The notes below the pieces were generated by a model. That model worked only from the letters and a program-made list of their open reading frames with translations, made no database searches and had not been told where the DNA came from. Below, in pieces: positions 46,525 through 55,842 of a stretch of DNA of 64,000 nt (the first letter of the stretch is position 1; each line of letters starts with the position of its first letter). Origin of the DNA: Mycobacterium sp. ST-F2 (GTDB lineage: Bacteria; Actinomycetota; Actinomycetes; Mycobacteriales; Mycobacteriaceae). Made by a program: the position numbers and the translations under genes. The stretch is taken from positions 1 through 64,000 of the forward strand of contig NZ_JMHT01000074.1 of NCBI RefSeq assembly GCF_001905655.1, written 5' to 3'.

Positions 46525-47979
46525 TTACTGCAGGGCAATGTATTTGGTCTCGAGGTATTCCTCGATGCCCTCGCTGCCGGCCTCGCGGCCGATGCCGGAT
46601 TCCTTGATGCCGCCGAACGGTGCCGCCACATCGGAGATGACGCCGCGGTTGACGCCCACCATGCCTGCTTCGACAGCCTCGGCGACCCGCAGGGCCCGGT
46701 CCAGGCCCTTGGTGTAGATGTACGCCGCGAGGCCGTACTCGGTGTCGTTGGCGGCGTCGATGCCGGCCTGCTCGCCGTCGAATCCGATGATCGCGGCGAC
46801 GGGTCCGAAGATCTCCTCGCGCAGGAGGCGGGCGTCGGTGGACACGTCGGCGAGCACGGTCGGCGGGTAGAAGAAGCCTTCGCCTTCAACGGGTTTGCCG
46901 CCGGTGGCCACAGTGGCGCCCTTGCTGATGGCGTCCTGTACCAGCTCGTCGACCGTCGCCCGCTGCTTGGCGGTGATCAGCGGCCCGACCTGGCTGCCGG
47001 CCTGGTCGCCCGGCCCGGTGGCCAGTGCGGCCATGCGGGCGGCGAGCTTCTCGGTGAACTCGGCGCGCACCGCGTTGTCGACGTGGATGCGGTTGGCGGC
47101 GGTACAGGCCTCGCCCATGTTGCGCATCTTGGCGGCCATGGCGCCGTCGACCGCGGCGTCGAGATCAGCGTCGTCGAACACCACGAACGGCGCGTTGCCG
47201 CCGAGTTCCATCGAGGTGCGCAGCACCCGATCGGCGGACTGCGCCAACAGCTTCCGGCCGACACCGGTGGAACCGGTGAAGGTCAGCTTGCGCAGGCGCG
47301 GGTCGGCCAGCAGCGGGCCCGTCAGTCCGGCGGCATCGGTGGTCGGCAGGATGGACAGCACACCGGCCGGCAGCCCGGCGTCGGCGAACACCTGGCCCAG
47401 CAGCAGCATGGTCAGCGGGGTCTCGGCCGCCGGCTTGACGATCATGGTGCAACCGGCTGCCAGCGCCGGCCCGATCTTGCGGGTGCCCATGGCGAGCGGG
47501 AAGTTCCACGGCGTGATGGCCAGGGTGGGGCCGACGGGCTGCTTGGTCACCAGGATGCGGCCGTTGCCGGTGGGCGACTGCGTGTAGCGGCCGTTGATCC
47601 GCACCGCTTCTTCGGCGAACCAGCGCAGGAACTCGCCGCCGTAGTTGACCTCACCCTGGCTCTCTGCCAGGGGCTTGCCCATCTCCAGAGTCATGGTCAG
47701 GGCGAAGTCGTCGCGGCGTTCCATGACCAGTTCCCAAGCGCGCCGCAGGATTTCGGCGCGTTCGCGGGCCGGGGTGGCGGCCCACGATGCCTGCGCGGCG
47801 ACGGCTTCGTCGAGGGCGCGGGCGCCGTCGGCGGGGGAGGCGTCGGCGACCTCGATGAGCACGGCGTCCGTGGCGGGGTCGTGCACGGCGAACCGGGCTC
47901 CGGTGGATGCGGGGACCTGCAGGCCGCCGAGCCACAGCTCGGTGGGCATGGACTCCAGCAGTGTGGTGCGGTCGATCAT
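46525..47979 (-). CDS. gabD: Succinate-semialdehyde dehydrogenase GabD
   Basis: Oxidises succinic semialdehyde to succinate with NAD(P). It has 484 residues of the aldehyde dehydrogenase fold: TPWNFPLAMGTRKIGPALAAG (cofactor loop), FTGSTGVGRKL, ELGGNAPFVVF with the general-base Glu, MGEACTAANR with the catalytic Cys, and EEIFGPVAAI. The FPLAMGTRKI and IKESGIGREAG segments are typical of SSADH. Its ATG overlaps the gabT stop (ATGA), and the glutamate dehydrogenase remnant begins 53 nt downstream. Confidence 0.92.
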   Translation of the reverse strand: MIDRTTLLESMPTELWLGGLQVPASTGARFAVHDPATDAVLIEVADASPADGARALDEAVAAQASWAATPARERAEILRRAWELVMERRDDFALTMTLEMGKPLAESQGEVNYGGEFLRWFAEEAVRINGRYTQSPTGNGRILVTKQPVGPTLAITPWNFPLAMGTRKIGPALAAGCTMIVKPAAETPLTMLLLGQVFADAGLPAGVLSILPTTDAAGLTGPLLADPRLRKLTFTGSTGVGRKLLAQSADRVLRTSMELGGNAPFVVFDDADLDAAVDGAMAAKMRNMGEACTAANRIHVDNAVRAEFTEKLAARMAALATGPGDQAGSQVGPLITAKQRATVDELVQDAISKGATVATGGKPVEGEGFFYPPTVLADVSTDARLLREEIFGPVAAIIGFDGEQAGIDAANDTEYGLAAYIYTKGLDRALRVAEAVEAGMVGVNRGVISDVAAPFGGIKESGIGREAGSEGIEEYLETKYIALQ

Positions 47980-49316
47980 CGGGCTGCCGCCATTTCGCGC
48001 ACGATGTCGCTCAGGACGGCGATGCCCTCGTCGAGCAGTTCGTCGCTGATCACGAGCGGCGGGAGCAGGCGGATGATGTTGCCGTACGAGCCACAGGTCA
48101 GGAGGATGACGCCGCGCTTGAAGGCCTCTGCCGCAATGGCTTTCGTCAGTACGGGGTCGGGCTCATTGGTACCCGGTTTGACGATCTCGATGGCCAGCAT
48201 GGCGCCGCGGCCGCGGACGTCGCCGATTACTCCGGTGTCGGTCAGGGCCCGCAGCTTGGGCACCACCGAGGTTTCGATGGCGCGGGCGCGGGCCGGCAGG
48301 TCCATTTCGGCCATGGCGTCGAGCGTGGCGAGGGCCGCGGCGCAGGCGACGGGGTTGCCGCCGTAGGTGCCGCCCAGGCCGCCGGGGTGCACGGCGTCGA
48401 GCAGGTCGGCGCGCCCGGTGATGGCGGCCAGCGGCATGCCGCCGGCGATGCCCTTGGCCATCGTAATCAGATCAGGGATGATTCCTTCTTGCTCGGAGGC
48501 GAACCACGACCCGGTGCGGGCGAAGCCCGTCTGCACCTCGTCGGCGATGAATACGACACCGTTTGCCTTACACCAATCAACAAGGGTGGCAAGGAATCCC
48601 GGCGCGGGCACGATGAATCCGCCCTCGCCCTGTACGGGCTCGATGATCACCGCGGCCAGCGAGGCGGCGCCGATCTGGGTCTCGATGCGGCTGATGGCGG
48701 CCTTGGCCGCGGCTTCGCCGGTCAGTCCGTCGCGGTACGGGTAGGAGGCCGGCATGCGGTAGACCTCCGGGGCGAAGGGACCGAACTGGCTCTTGTAGGG
48801 CATGGCCTTGGCGGTCAGCGCCATGGTCATGTTGGTGCGGCCGTGGTACGCGTGGTCGAAGGCGACGACGGCCTGGCGGCCGGTCGCCAGGCGCGCGACC
48901 TTGACGGCGTTCTCGACGGCTTCGGAGCCCGAGTTGAAGAATGCGGTGCGCTTCTCGTGGTCGCCGGGCGTCATGGCGTTGAGCCGCTCCGCGAGCTCCA
49001 CGTAACCCTCGTACGGGGTGATCATGAAGCAGGTGTGCGTGAAGCGGGCGGCCTGCTGCGCCACCGCCGCGGCGACACCGGCGTGCGATGCGCCGACGCT
49101 GGTCACGGCGATGCCCGAACCCAGGTCGATGAGCGAGTTGCCGTCGATGTCGACGATGACGCCGCCGTCGGCATCCGCGGCGTACACCGGCGCCGAGGAG
49201 CTGACGCCGGCGGCGACGGCGGCCTGCCGCCGCGCTGACATTTCGCCCGATCGCGGACCGGGCAGAGCGGTGACGATATTGCGCTTCTGCGCCAGGCGAT
49301 AGGTGATGTCGGTCAT
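47976..49316 (-). CDS. gabT: 4-aminobutyrate aminotransferase GabT
   Basis: Transfers the amino group of GABA to 2-oxoglutarate, giving succinic semialdehyde and glutamate; PLP enzyme of class III. It has 446 residues from the ATG at 49316 (AGGAG). Seen: NSGSEAVENAVKVAR (phosphate loop), AYHGRTNMTMALT, IIEPVQGEGGF, FIADEVQTGFARTG (Asp that holds the pyridine N) and ITMAKGIAGGMPLAA with the Schiff-base Lys, then GGTYGGNPVACAAA. First gene of the gabT-gabD-gdh unit. Confidence 0.94.
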   Translation of the reverse strand: MTDITYRLAQKRNIVTALPGPRSGEMSARRQAAVAAGVSSSAPVYAADADGGVIVDIDGNSLIDLGSGIAVTSVGASHAGVAAAVAQQAARFTHTCFMITPYEGYVELAERLNAMTPGDHEKRTAFFNSGSEAVENAVKVARLATGRQAVVAFDHAYHGRTNMTMALTAKAMPYKSQFGPFAPEVYRMPASYPYRDGLTGEAAAKAAISRIETQIGAASLAAVIIEPVQGEGGFIVPAPGFLATLVDWCKANGVVFIADEVQTGFARTGSWFASEQEGIIPDLITMAKGIAGGMPLAAITGRADLLDAVHPGGLGGTYGGNPVACAAALATLDAMAEMDLPARARAIETSVVPKLRALTDTGVIGDVRGRGAMLAIEIVKPGTNEPDPVLTKAIAAEAFKRGVILLTCGSYGNIIRLLPPLVISDELLDEGIAVLSDIVREMAAAR

Positions 49317-49494
49317 CGGTTGCTCCTGGTGATCGAACGGCTTGTGTACTGCCGATTCTGTTCGGTTCGAGCCGGAATGACCATGTCCATCATGTTGATA
49401 TGAAGATGGTTCGGCGCGCCATTTTGTCGTGTGTGTCGCGGCGCCGCCGAAACCACACTGTGAACACCGCCAACGACACGACCAGGGGTGAACA

Positions 49495-51288
49495 GTGACC
49501 GAACCAACTCGCCGCACCACAGCCCGCGGCACGCGCGCCGCCAAGGCCACGACCACGGTGAAAGCGCCGGCCAAGACACCGGTGAAGGCTTCGGCCAAAG
49601 CCCCGGCCAAGACTGCGGCGAAGACTCCGGCCAAGGCGCCGGTCAAGACTGCGGCCAAGACCCCGGTCAAGACTGTCGCGAAGACCCCGGCCAAGCGGGC
49701 CGTCACCCGTACCGTCAAGGCAGCCGCCGACGTGACGCCCGTCGTCCCGTCACCGGCACCCGAGGTCAGCGTGGGGACCGACGCCGCATTCGCGTCGTCG
49801 CCCTCCTCGACGCGGCACCTGCGGAACATGCGCAATATCTCAGAAGTCCGGCACTTCTTCCGCACCAACGACGTGCCCATCTACTTCGTCGGCGCCACCC
49901 CGTTCAACCTGCTGGGGCTGGACCGCTGGGTGCGCCGGTTCTCGTTCGTCACCTACTACGACGGCTGGGACGGCTCGCATCCGCACGTGTTCAGCCCCCA
50001 GCACAAGCCCTACCGCGAGTTCGAGAGCGGCGAGGAGATCAACAACTGGCTGCTGCGCAATCCCGAGGTGCGCGCCCACATGCAGCGTGGCCTTGCGCCG
50101 GGCGTCCGGCCCAAGGTGGCCATGGTGTTCTTCGACGCCGAGACCGAGGCCATCTGCGCCGAACTCGGCTACGACCTGATCCTGCCGCCGGCCGCGCTGC
50201 GCGAGCACCTGGACTCCAAGCTGGTCACCACCCGGCTGGGCAACGAGGCCGGCGCCCCCAGCGTGCCCAATGTGCTGACCAAGGTCGACAGCTACGAGCA
50301 GCTCACGGCCGCGGCCGAAAAGGCCGCGTTGGGCAATGAACTCGTCGTGCAGACGCCGTACGGCGACTCGGGCAAGACGACCTTCTTCATCTCCTCGGAA
50401 GCCGACTGGCGCAAGCACGCGCCGCACATCGTCGGTGAGGACATCAAGGTGATGCGCCGGATCAACAACCGGCCCGTCGCCGTCGAGGCGGTGCTGACCC
50501 GGTGCGGCACCATCGTCGGTCCGTTCATGAGCGAGCTGACCGGCTATGGCGAACTGACCCCGTACCGCGGCGGTTGGTGCGGCAACGAGATGTACCCCGA
50601 CGTGCTGACACCTGAACGCCGCGCTGCGGCAACGCAATTGGTGCGACGGCTCGGCGACCGGCTGGCGGCCGAGGGTTACCGCGGTTACTTCGAGGTCGAC
50701 GTGCTGATCGACACCGATGACGGCGAGGTGTACCTGGGCGAGCTCAATCCCCGCATCAGCGGCGCGACGTCGATCACGAACGTGACGGCTGGGGCTTACG
50801 CCGACGTGCCGTTGTTCCTGTTCCATCTGCTGGAGTACATGGACGTCGACTTTGATCTCGACGTCGACGAGATCAACGAGCGCTGGGAGCAATTGGCGTC
50901 CGCCGACGTGTGGAGCCAGATGGTGATCAAGGAGACCAGCGATACCGTCGAGCAGCTGGTCAGCACCCCGGCGACCGGGCACTACGCGCTTGACGCCAAC
51001 GGCGCGTTGGTGTTCCGCCGGGCCGCACTGGACTGGCATCAGTTGCAGGATGAGTCCGAGGCGTTCTTCCTGCGGATTTACCCGGCCGGTGACTACCGGT
51101 GGAAGGGCGCTGATCTGGGCGTACTGGTGACCAAGGGCCGGTTGCAGTGGGACGCCGCGCAGGGCGGCACCGCGCTGACCATCCGCGCCCGGCACCTGAT
51201 CGACTCGATCCGCGCGTTGTACCGCGGAGTTCCCTTGGCGCAGCCCGGGGCACCGGCGGTCCAGGGCGGGGGAGCGAAGTCTCTATGA
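49495..51288 (+). CDS. ATP-grasp ligase with histone-H1-like Lys/Ala/Pro N-terminal tail
   Basis: A 597-residue protein in two parts. Residues 1 to about 75 are a disordered basic tail of K-(T/A)-(P/A)-(A/V) tetrads repeated more than ten times, like histone H1 or the tail of mycobacterial HupB. From about 105 to 560 it is an ATP-grasp enzyme: VVQTPYGDSGKTTFF (nucleotide-binding loop, near residue 285) and EVDVLIDTDDGEVYLGELNPRISG (metal ligands E-x-N, near 416). Such enzymes join a carboxylate to an amine or thiol; the substrate is unknown. GTG start. Divergent from gabT; overlaps the NylB-like hydrolase (ATGA). Confidence 0.8.
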   Translation: MTEPTRRTTARGTRAAKATTTVKAPAKTPVKASAKAPAKTAAKTPAKAPVKTAAKTPVKTVAKTPAKRAVTRTVKAAADVTPVVPSPAPEVSVGTDAAFASSPSSTRHLRNMRNISEVRHFFRTNDVPIYFVGATPFNLLGLDRWVRRFSFVTYYDGWDGSHPHVFSPQHKPYREFESGEEINNWLLRNPEVRAHMQRGLAPGVRPKVAMVFFDAETEAICAELGYDLILPPAALREHLDSKLVTTRLGNEAGAPSVPNVLTKVDSYEQLTAAAEKAALGNELVVQTPYGDSGKTTFFISSEADWRKHAPHIVGEDIKVMRRINNRPVAVEAVLTRCGTIVGPFMSELTGYGELTPYRGGWCGNEMYPDVLTPERRAAATQLVRRLGDRLAAEGYRGYFEVDVLIDTDDGEVYLGELNPRISGATSITNVTAGAYADVPLFLFHLLEYMDVDFDLDVDEINERWEQLASADVWSQMVIKETSDTVEQLVSTPATGHYALDANGALVFRRAALDWHQLQDESEAFFLRIYPAGDYRWKGADLGVLVTKGRLQWDAAQGGTALTIRARHLIDSIRALYRGVPLAQPGAPAVQGGGAKSL

Positions 51289-52520
51289 TGAGGGCATCGC
51301 GCCGGCTGAATCGGCGTCGGGCGACAGGAGCGGCCGTGCTTGGTGCAGACCCCGGCCGCACCCCGTCCGCGATCTCGCTGGCGAACTGGCAGTCCGCGCC
51401 GCACCTGCACTGGTCGTTCCAGCACGTCGCCGAATTGCTGCCCACCGCAACCATTTCCCGTGGTGCGGGGCCGGTGGCACCGCTGCCCGCGGCCCAGTCC
51501 GACGTCTCGGCCATCGCGGTCACCCTGCCCGACGGTGCACCGTCGACAGTCGGGCAGGTCATGGCGGCGACCGCCACCGACGGCTGGATCGTCACCCACC
51601 GCGGCCGGGTGCTCGCCGAGCAGTACTACGGCGGCATGCAGCCCGACACGGCGCACCTGCTGATGTCGGTGAGCAAGACACTGGTGGCCGCGGTGGCCGG
51701 TGCGCTCGTCGGTACCGGTGCGCTCAACGTCGACGCGCTGGCCTCCGATTACGTTCCGGCGCTGGCCAATTCCGGCTACTACGGGGCGACGGTCCGGCAC
51801 CTGCTCGACATGCGCTCGGGCATCGCGTTCTCCGAGGACTACCTGGACCCCGCCGCCGAGGTGCGGGTGCTGGAACAGGCCATCGGGTGGGCGCCGCGGA
51901 CACATCCCGACGTTCCCGGCACCATGTACGACTTCCTGCTCACCCTGCGGCAGAAAGTGCCGCACGGTGGACCTTTCGAATACCGTTCGTGCGAAACCGA
52001 TGTGCTCGGCTGGGTGTGTGAGGCCGCGGCCGGCACCCGGATGCCCGAGCTGATGTCGCAGCTGGTGTGGAGCCGCATCGGCGCCGCCCACGATGCGAAC
52101 ATCGGCATCGATTCGATGGGCAGCGGCATGTTCGACGGCGGCATCAGCGCCTGCCTCACCGATCTGGTGCGGTTCGGTTCGCTGTATCTGGGCGACGGGG
52201 TCTCGCTGCTGGGTGAGCAGGTGCTGCCTGCCGCCTGGATCGCCGATACCCTTGCGGGAGGCGCGGATTCGCGCGAGGCGTTCGCCTACAGCCCGGGCGA
52301 CAACCGGATGCCCGGCGGCATGTACCGCAACCAGGTCTGGTTCCCGTACCCCGGCAACGATGTGCTGTTGTGCCTGGGCATCCACGGCCAGATGATCTAC
52401 GTCAACCGCCCCGCGGGTGTCGTCGCCGCCAAGCTGTCCAGCTGGCCGCTGCCGCAGCACGCCCACATGCTGTTCTCCACGCTGAATGCCTTCGACGCGG
52501 TGGCTGCCGCGCTGATGTGA
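51285..52520 (+). CDS. Serine hydrolase of the beta-lactamase fold, NylB (6-aminohexanoate-dimer hydrolase)-like
   Basis: A 411-residue penicillin-recognising hydrolase fold protein. The nucleophile motif is S128-V-S-K131. The second motif Tyr is Y233 in YRSCETDVLGWV, and a late HGQ replaces KTG. The surrounding RHLLDMRSGIAFSEDY, MPELMSQLVWSRIGA and LTDLVRFG segments resemble nylon-oligomer hydrolase NylB, an amidase for omega-amino acid dimers, and the spacing from Lys to Tyr (102) is close to that enzyme. No signal peptide is obvious, so it is probably cytoplasmic. The ATG overlaps the ligase stop. Confidence 0.82.
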   Translation: MMRASRRLNRRRATGAAVLGADPGRTPSAISLANWQSAPHLHWSFQHVAELLPTATISRGAGPVAPLPAAQSDVSAIAVTLPDGAPSTVGQVMAATATDGWIVTHRGRVLAEQYYGGMQPDTAHLLMSVSKTLVAAVAGALVGTGALNVDALASDYVPALANSGYYGATVRHLLDMRSGIAFSEDYLDPAAEVRVLEQAIGWAPRTHPDVPGTMYDFLLTLRQKVPHGGPFEYRSCETDVLGWVCEAAAGTRMPELMSQLVWSRIGAAHDANIGIDSMGSGMFDGGISACLTDLVRFGSLYLGDGVSLLGEQVLPAAWIADTLAGGADSREAFAYSPGDNRMPGGMYRNQVWFPYPGNDVLLCLGIHGQMIYVNRPAGVVAAKLSSWPLPQHAHMLFSTLNAFDAVAAALM

Positions 52521-52533
52521 CCCGGGTTTCGGG

Positions 52534-52568
52534 CCGAGCTACTTCCGCGCCCTGCGGAAGTAGCTCGG
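52534..52568. terminator. 15-bp perfect stem, terminator overlapping the 3' coding end of the AraC gene
   Basis: CCGAGCTACTTCCGC (52534-52548) pairs exactly with GCGGAAGTAGCTCGG (52554-52568) across a 5-nt loop, 14 nt after the NylB-like stop. The AraC-type gene ends at 52539, inside the left arm, so the hairpin also encodes its last ten codons. There is no U run. Confidence 0.7.
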
Positions 52569-53555
52569 TGCCGTGCCTTCCCAGCGCTTGAAAGCGTGGG
52601 TGAAGTTGGCCGTTTCGGCGTACCCCAGGTGCCGGGAAATCTCCTCCACCGAGAGGTCCTGCTGAAGCAGTTCGACGGCGAGGTGGCGGCGCACCTCGTC
52701 GAGTAACGCGCGATACGACGTGCCTTCGGCCGCCAGGCGACGGCGCAGGGTACGCGAATCGATGTGCAATTCGTCGGCTATGGTCTGCATCGCCGGTAGT
52801 TCACCGGGATTGTGCAGCAACCGGCTGCGGACCTGGCCGGCGACGCCGACGCGAGACAGCCTGCGTTCGAGCAGGTCTCGACACTGCTGTTCGAGCTTGC
52901 GCGCTGTGTTCGCGTCGGCGAGCGGCGACGGCATGTCCAGAACGTCGTGGCGGGCGGCAAGACGGTTGGTGCGCTGACCGCAGCGTACGTCGGATCCGGC
53001 TAGCCCCCACAGTTCGGCGAGCTTCGCGGCGCGCTCGGAATCGAGCGTGGTCTCGACCCACGTCGGCGTCAGCGCGAGGTGGGCGCCCTGTGTCGCGGCC
53101 ACGAATCCGGCGAGGTCCCGCTCGACGATGAAGGACCGCACGTCCTTGGGTAGTTCGCTGTCGTCGGCGATGAGGTAGCCGTACTCGTCGTCGGTCTCCA
53201 CCGAGAACCGCAGGTGCGTGGGAGACAGGGCCAAGTAGGGCAGGATCAGTTCCACGCCCTGGCGCAGCGTGGGACTGGCCAGGATCAGGAAGCCGAGCAG
53301 GCCTGCGCGTCCCAATGTCGAGTGCAGCCCCACCTCGATGCCCACGCCTGGTCTATCGCCAAGTCCCGCAATGATATTGCGTATGACATCGAATTCCTGG
53401 TGAGCCCAGATCTCGGCGTTCTCGTCGTCCAGTTCGGCCTCGGTCAGTCCGCTTCCCGCCAGGCAGTCCGCGGCCGTCATGCCGTGTGCAATTCCGCCCT
53501 GCACCATGATGCGGACGCCTTCGGTGCCCCGCGGCACCGCCCAGACCGGGGCCAT
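52539..53555 (-). CDS. AraC-family regulator, VirS-like
   Basis: A 338-residue protein from the ATG at 53555; a frame start at 53684 would overlap the divergent gene. The N-terminal two thirds match the arabinose-binding-like domain found in VirS and OruR type regulators. The C-terminal 100 residues hold the two helix-turn-helix motifs: MQTIADELHIDSRTLRRRLAAEGTSY and EEISRHLGYAETANFTHAFKRWEGTAPS. In M. tuberculosis VirS activates a divergent operon that modifies cell-envelope lipids; here the divergent partner is the desaturase fusion. Confidence 0.87.
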   Translation of the reverse strand: MAPVWAVPRGTEGVRIMVQGGIAHGMTAADCLAGSGLTEAELDDENAEIWAHQEFDVIRNIIAGLGDRPGVGIEVGLHSTLGRAGLLGFLILASPTLRQGVELILPYLALSPTHLRFSVETDDEYGYLIADDSELPKDVRSFIVERDLAGFVAATQGAHLALTPTWVETTLDSERAAKLAELWGLAGSDVRCGQRTNRLAARHDVLDMPSPLADANTARKLEQQCRDLLERRLSRVGVAGQVRSRLLHNPGELPAMQTIADELHIDSRTLRRRLAAEGTSYRALLDEVRRHLAVELLQQDLSVEEISRHLGYAETANFTHAFKRWEGTAPSYFRRARK

Positions 53556-53674
53556 TCCCACTGTCCGAAAATACCAAATCGTCGTCCCGTTGGAACATTC
53601 AATCGCGTAGGCCCCGTCCGTAGCGTTTTCTCCGGACGCAACCAACGGTGGTTGCCTGAAAGACGGAGTGTCGA

Positions 53675-55696
53675 ATGCCGCCAATTGATGTGGTCGACCG
53701 GGCAGACAGCCAACCCGCTACGCGAACGGCGCTGCCGGATCCCGGCGAGCAGGTGCCCAAGCTGGCATGGCCGACGGTCGCGCTGTTCCTCGCGGGAGCC
53801 GTGGCATTCGTTGCGTCCACCGTGGCCTACCTCGTCGGCGCCGCGCCGACGTGGGTCCCCATCGTCGTCAATGCGGTGGTGACCTTCACGATGTTCACCG
53901 TTCTCCACGACGCGGTGCACTACGCGATCAGCTCCACCCGTTGGGTCAACGGGTTGGTCGGACGGTTCGCGGTGTTGTTCGTCCAGCCGATGATCTCTTT
54001 TCCCTCGTTCGGCTTCATTCACATTGAGCACCACCGGCATTCGAACGACGACGAGAACGATCCGGATACCTTCGCCTCCCATGGGCCGGTGTGGCAGCTG
54101 CCGTTCCGCTGGGCAGTGCTCGACGTCTTCTACGGTGGCTATCTGATTCGCAAGATACGTAGTCGACCGAAGGCGGAGATCGCCGAAACCTTGGTGTGCG
54201 CGACTCTTTCGGTGGTCGGACTCATTGCCGCGATCATGTCGGGCCACTTCTGGACACTGGCCGTCGTCTTCATCATCCCGCAGCGGATCGCGGTGGTCGT
54301 CTTGTCGTGGTGGTTCGACTGGATGCCGCACCACGGTCTGGAGGACACCCAGCGCAGTGACCGCTATCGGGCGACTCGCGCCCGCGTCGGTATGGAGTGG
54401 CTCTACACCCCGTTGATGTTGTCGCAGAACTACCACCTGGTGCACCACCTGCATCCGTCGGTGCCGTTCTACCGGTACACCAAGACCTGGCGCCGTAACG
54501 AGGAGGCGTACCTGGACCGTAACTCCGCGATTTCCACGGTGTTCGGTCAGGAACTCGACTCCGACGAATTCCGGGAGTGGAAGCAGCTCAACGGAAAGCT
54601 CGGTCGACTGCTACCGGTTCGGATGCCGGCCCGCTCGAGTTCCCCGCACGCGGTATTCCACCGGATTCCGGTGGCTGCGGTCGATCCGATCACCGCGGAC
54701 AGCACCTTGGTGACCTTCGCAGTGCCGGAGGCGCTGCAGGATCAGTTCCGCTTCGAACCGGGTCAGCACGTCTCGGTGCGCACCAACCTCGGTGGCGAAG
54801 GTGTGCGTCGGAGCTACTCGATCTGTGCGCCGGCCACGCGGGCGCAGCTGCGGATCGCGGTGAAACACATTCCGGGAGGGACGTTCTCGGGCTTTGTGGC
54901 CGACCAGCTCAAGGCCGGCGACGTCCTCGAGGTGATGACCCCGGCGGGCAGTTTCAGTTCCGCGCTGCATCCGCTGCATCGGAAGCACTATGTAGGTCTG
55001 GTGGCCGGCAGCGGTATCACGCCGGTGCTGTCGATCCTGGCCACCGTCATGGAGCTCGAAACCGAGAGTCGCTTCACTCTCATCTACGGCAACCGAGACA
55101 AGGAATCGACGATGTTCCGCGTCGAACTCGACCGCCTCGAATCCCGCTATGCCGACCGCCTCGAAATCCGGCACGTGTTGTCGAGCGAGCCGCGGCACAT
55201 CCCGGAATTGTCCGGCCGCATCGATGCGGAACGGCTGACTCGTTGGCTCACAACGGATCTTCGTCCCGACACGGTGGACGAGTGGTTCCTGTGCGGCCCG
55301 GCCGCAATGTCCACTGGTGCGTACGAGACGTTGATCGAGCGCGGCGTGGACCCGGAGCGCATCCACCTCGAGCTGTTCACGGGCTTCGACCGCGCCGATG
55401 CGCCTGCGCGTGACTACCAGCCTGCAACCGTCACCGTGCAATTGTCCGGAAGGAAACAGACTTTTGACCTACGCGCCGGCGACACGATCCTGGAAGGCGC
55501 ACTGCAAACAGGTAGCAGCGCACCGTACTCCTGCATGGGTGGCGCGTGCGGTACCTGCCGGGCCAAACTGCTCACTGGCACAGTCGACATGGACCAGAAT
55601 TTCGCCCTTGGGCGCAGCGACCTCGACGCCGGCTACATCCTCACCTGCCAGTCGCATCCGACCAGCCCGACTGTGTCGGTCGACTACGACGCCTGA
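53675..55696 (+). CDS. Single-chain fatty acid desaturase / ferredoxin-NAD(P)H reductase fusion
   Basis: A 673-residue protein with three units. Residues 30-300 are a membrane fatty acid desaturase with His boxes HDAVH (78-82), HIEHHRH (116-122), MPHH (217-220) and HLVHHLHP (254-261). Residues 320-575 are an FNR-type reductase with RSYSIC (FAD, 379-384), GSGITPV (445-451) and CGP (540-542). Residues 585-673 are a plant-type [2Fe-2S] ferredoxin with C620, C625, C628 and C658. It could carry electrons from NAD(P)H to the di-iron site without partners. In M. tuberculosis the desaturase DesA3 and its reductase Rv3230c are separate proteins. Shine-Dalgarno GACGGAG precedes the ATG. Confidence 0.9.
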   Translation: MPPIDVVDRADSQPATRTALPDPGEQVPKLAWPTVALFLAGAVAFVASTVAYLVGAAPTWVPIVVNAVVTFTMFTVLHDAVHYAISSTRWVNGLVGRFAVLFVQPMISFPSFGFIHIEHHRHSNDDENDPDTFASHGPVWQLPFRWAVLDVFYGGYLIRKIRSRPKAEIAETLVCATLSVVGLIAAIMSGHFWTLAVVFIIPQRIAVVVLSWWFDWMPHHGLEDTQRSDRYRATRARVGMEWLYTPLMLSQNYHLVHHLHPSVPFYRYTKTWRRNEEAYLDRNSAISTVFGQELDSDEFREWKQLNGKLGRLLPVRMPARSSSPHAVFHRIPVAAVDPITADSTLVTFAVPEALQDQFRFEPGQHVSVRTNLGGEGVRRSYSICAPATRAQLRIAVKHIPGGTFSGFVADQLKAGDVLEVMTPAGSFSSALHPLHRKHYVGLVAGSGITPVLSILATVMELETESRFTLIYGNRDKESTMFRVELDRLESRYADRLEIRHVLSSEPRHIPELSGRIDAERLTRWLTTDLRPDTVDEWFLCGPAAMSTGAYETLIERGVDPERIHLELFTGFDRADAPARDYQPATVTVQLSGRKQTFDLRAGDTILEGALQTGSSAPYSCMGGACGTCRAKLLTGTVDMDQNFALGRSDLDAGYILTCQSHPTSPTVSVDYDA

Positions 55697-55799
55697 CGGC
55701 AGCCGCCGCGTTGACCCTGCGCCCACGCACACGGCTACTCGGTGTTTTGCGCCCAGGTTGCAGGGTCAACGGGCACAAGGCAATTGGCCCACACGATAA

Positions 55800-55831
55800 A
55801 CGCCCCGCCATGCCGAAGCATGACGGGGCGT
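55800..55831. terminator. Terminator hairpin between convergent genes
   Basis: Arms 55800-55813 and 55818-55831 pair with one C/A mismatch around CGAA. On the minus strand the stem is followed by TTTAT, so it suits the permease operon, whose last stop is 11 nt away. It can also stop transcripts from the desaturase side. Confidence 0.8.
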
Positions 55832-55842
55832 ATCGAACCGAC

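Noticed and set aside
49543..49720. Lys-codon-rich repeat region considered as a tandem DNA repeat or CRISPR-like array
   Set aside because: The repeats are imperfect, codon-phased and inside an open frame; they encode a protein tail.
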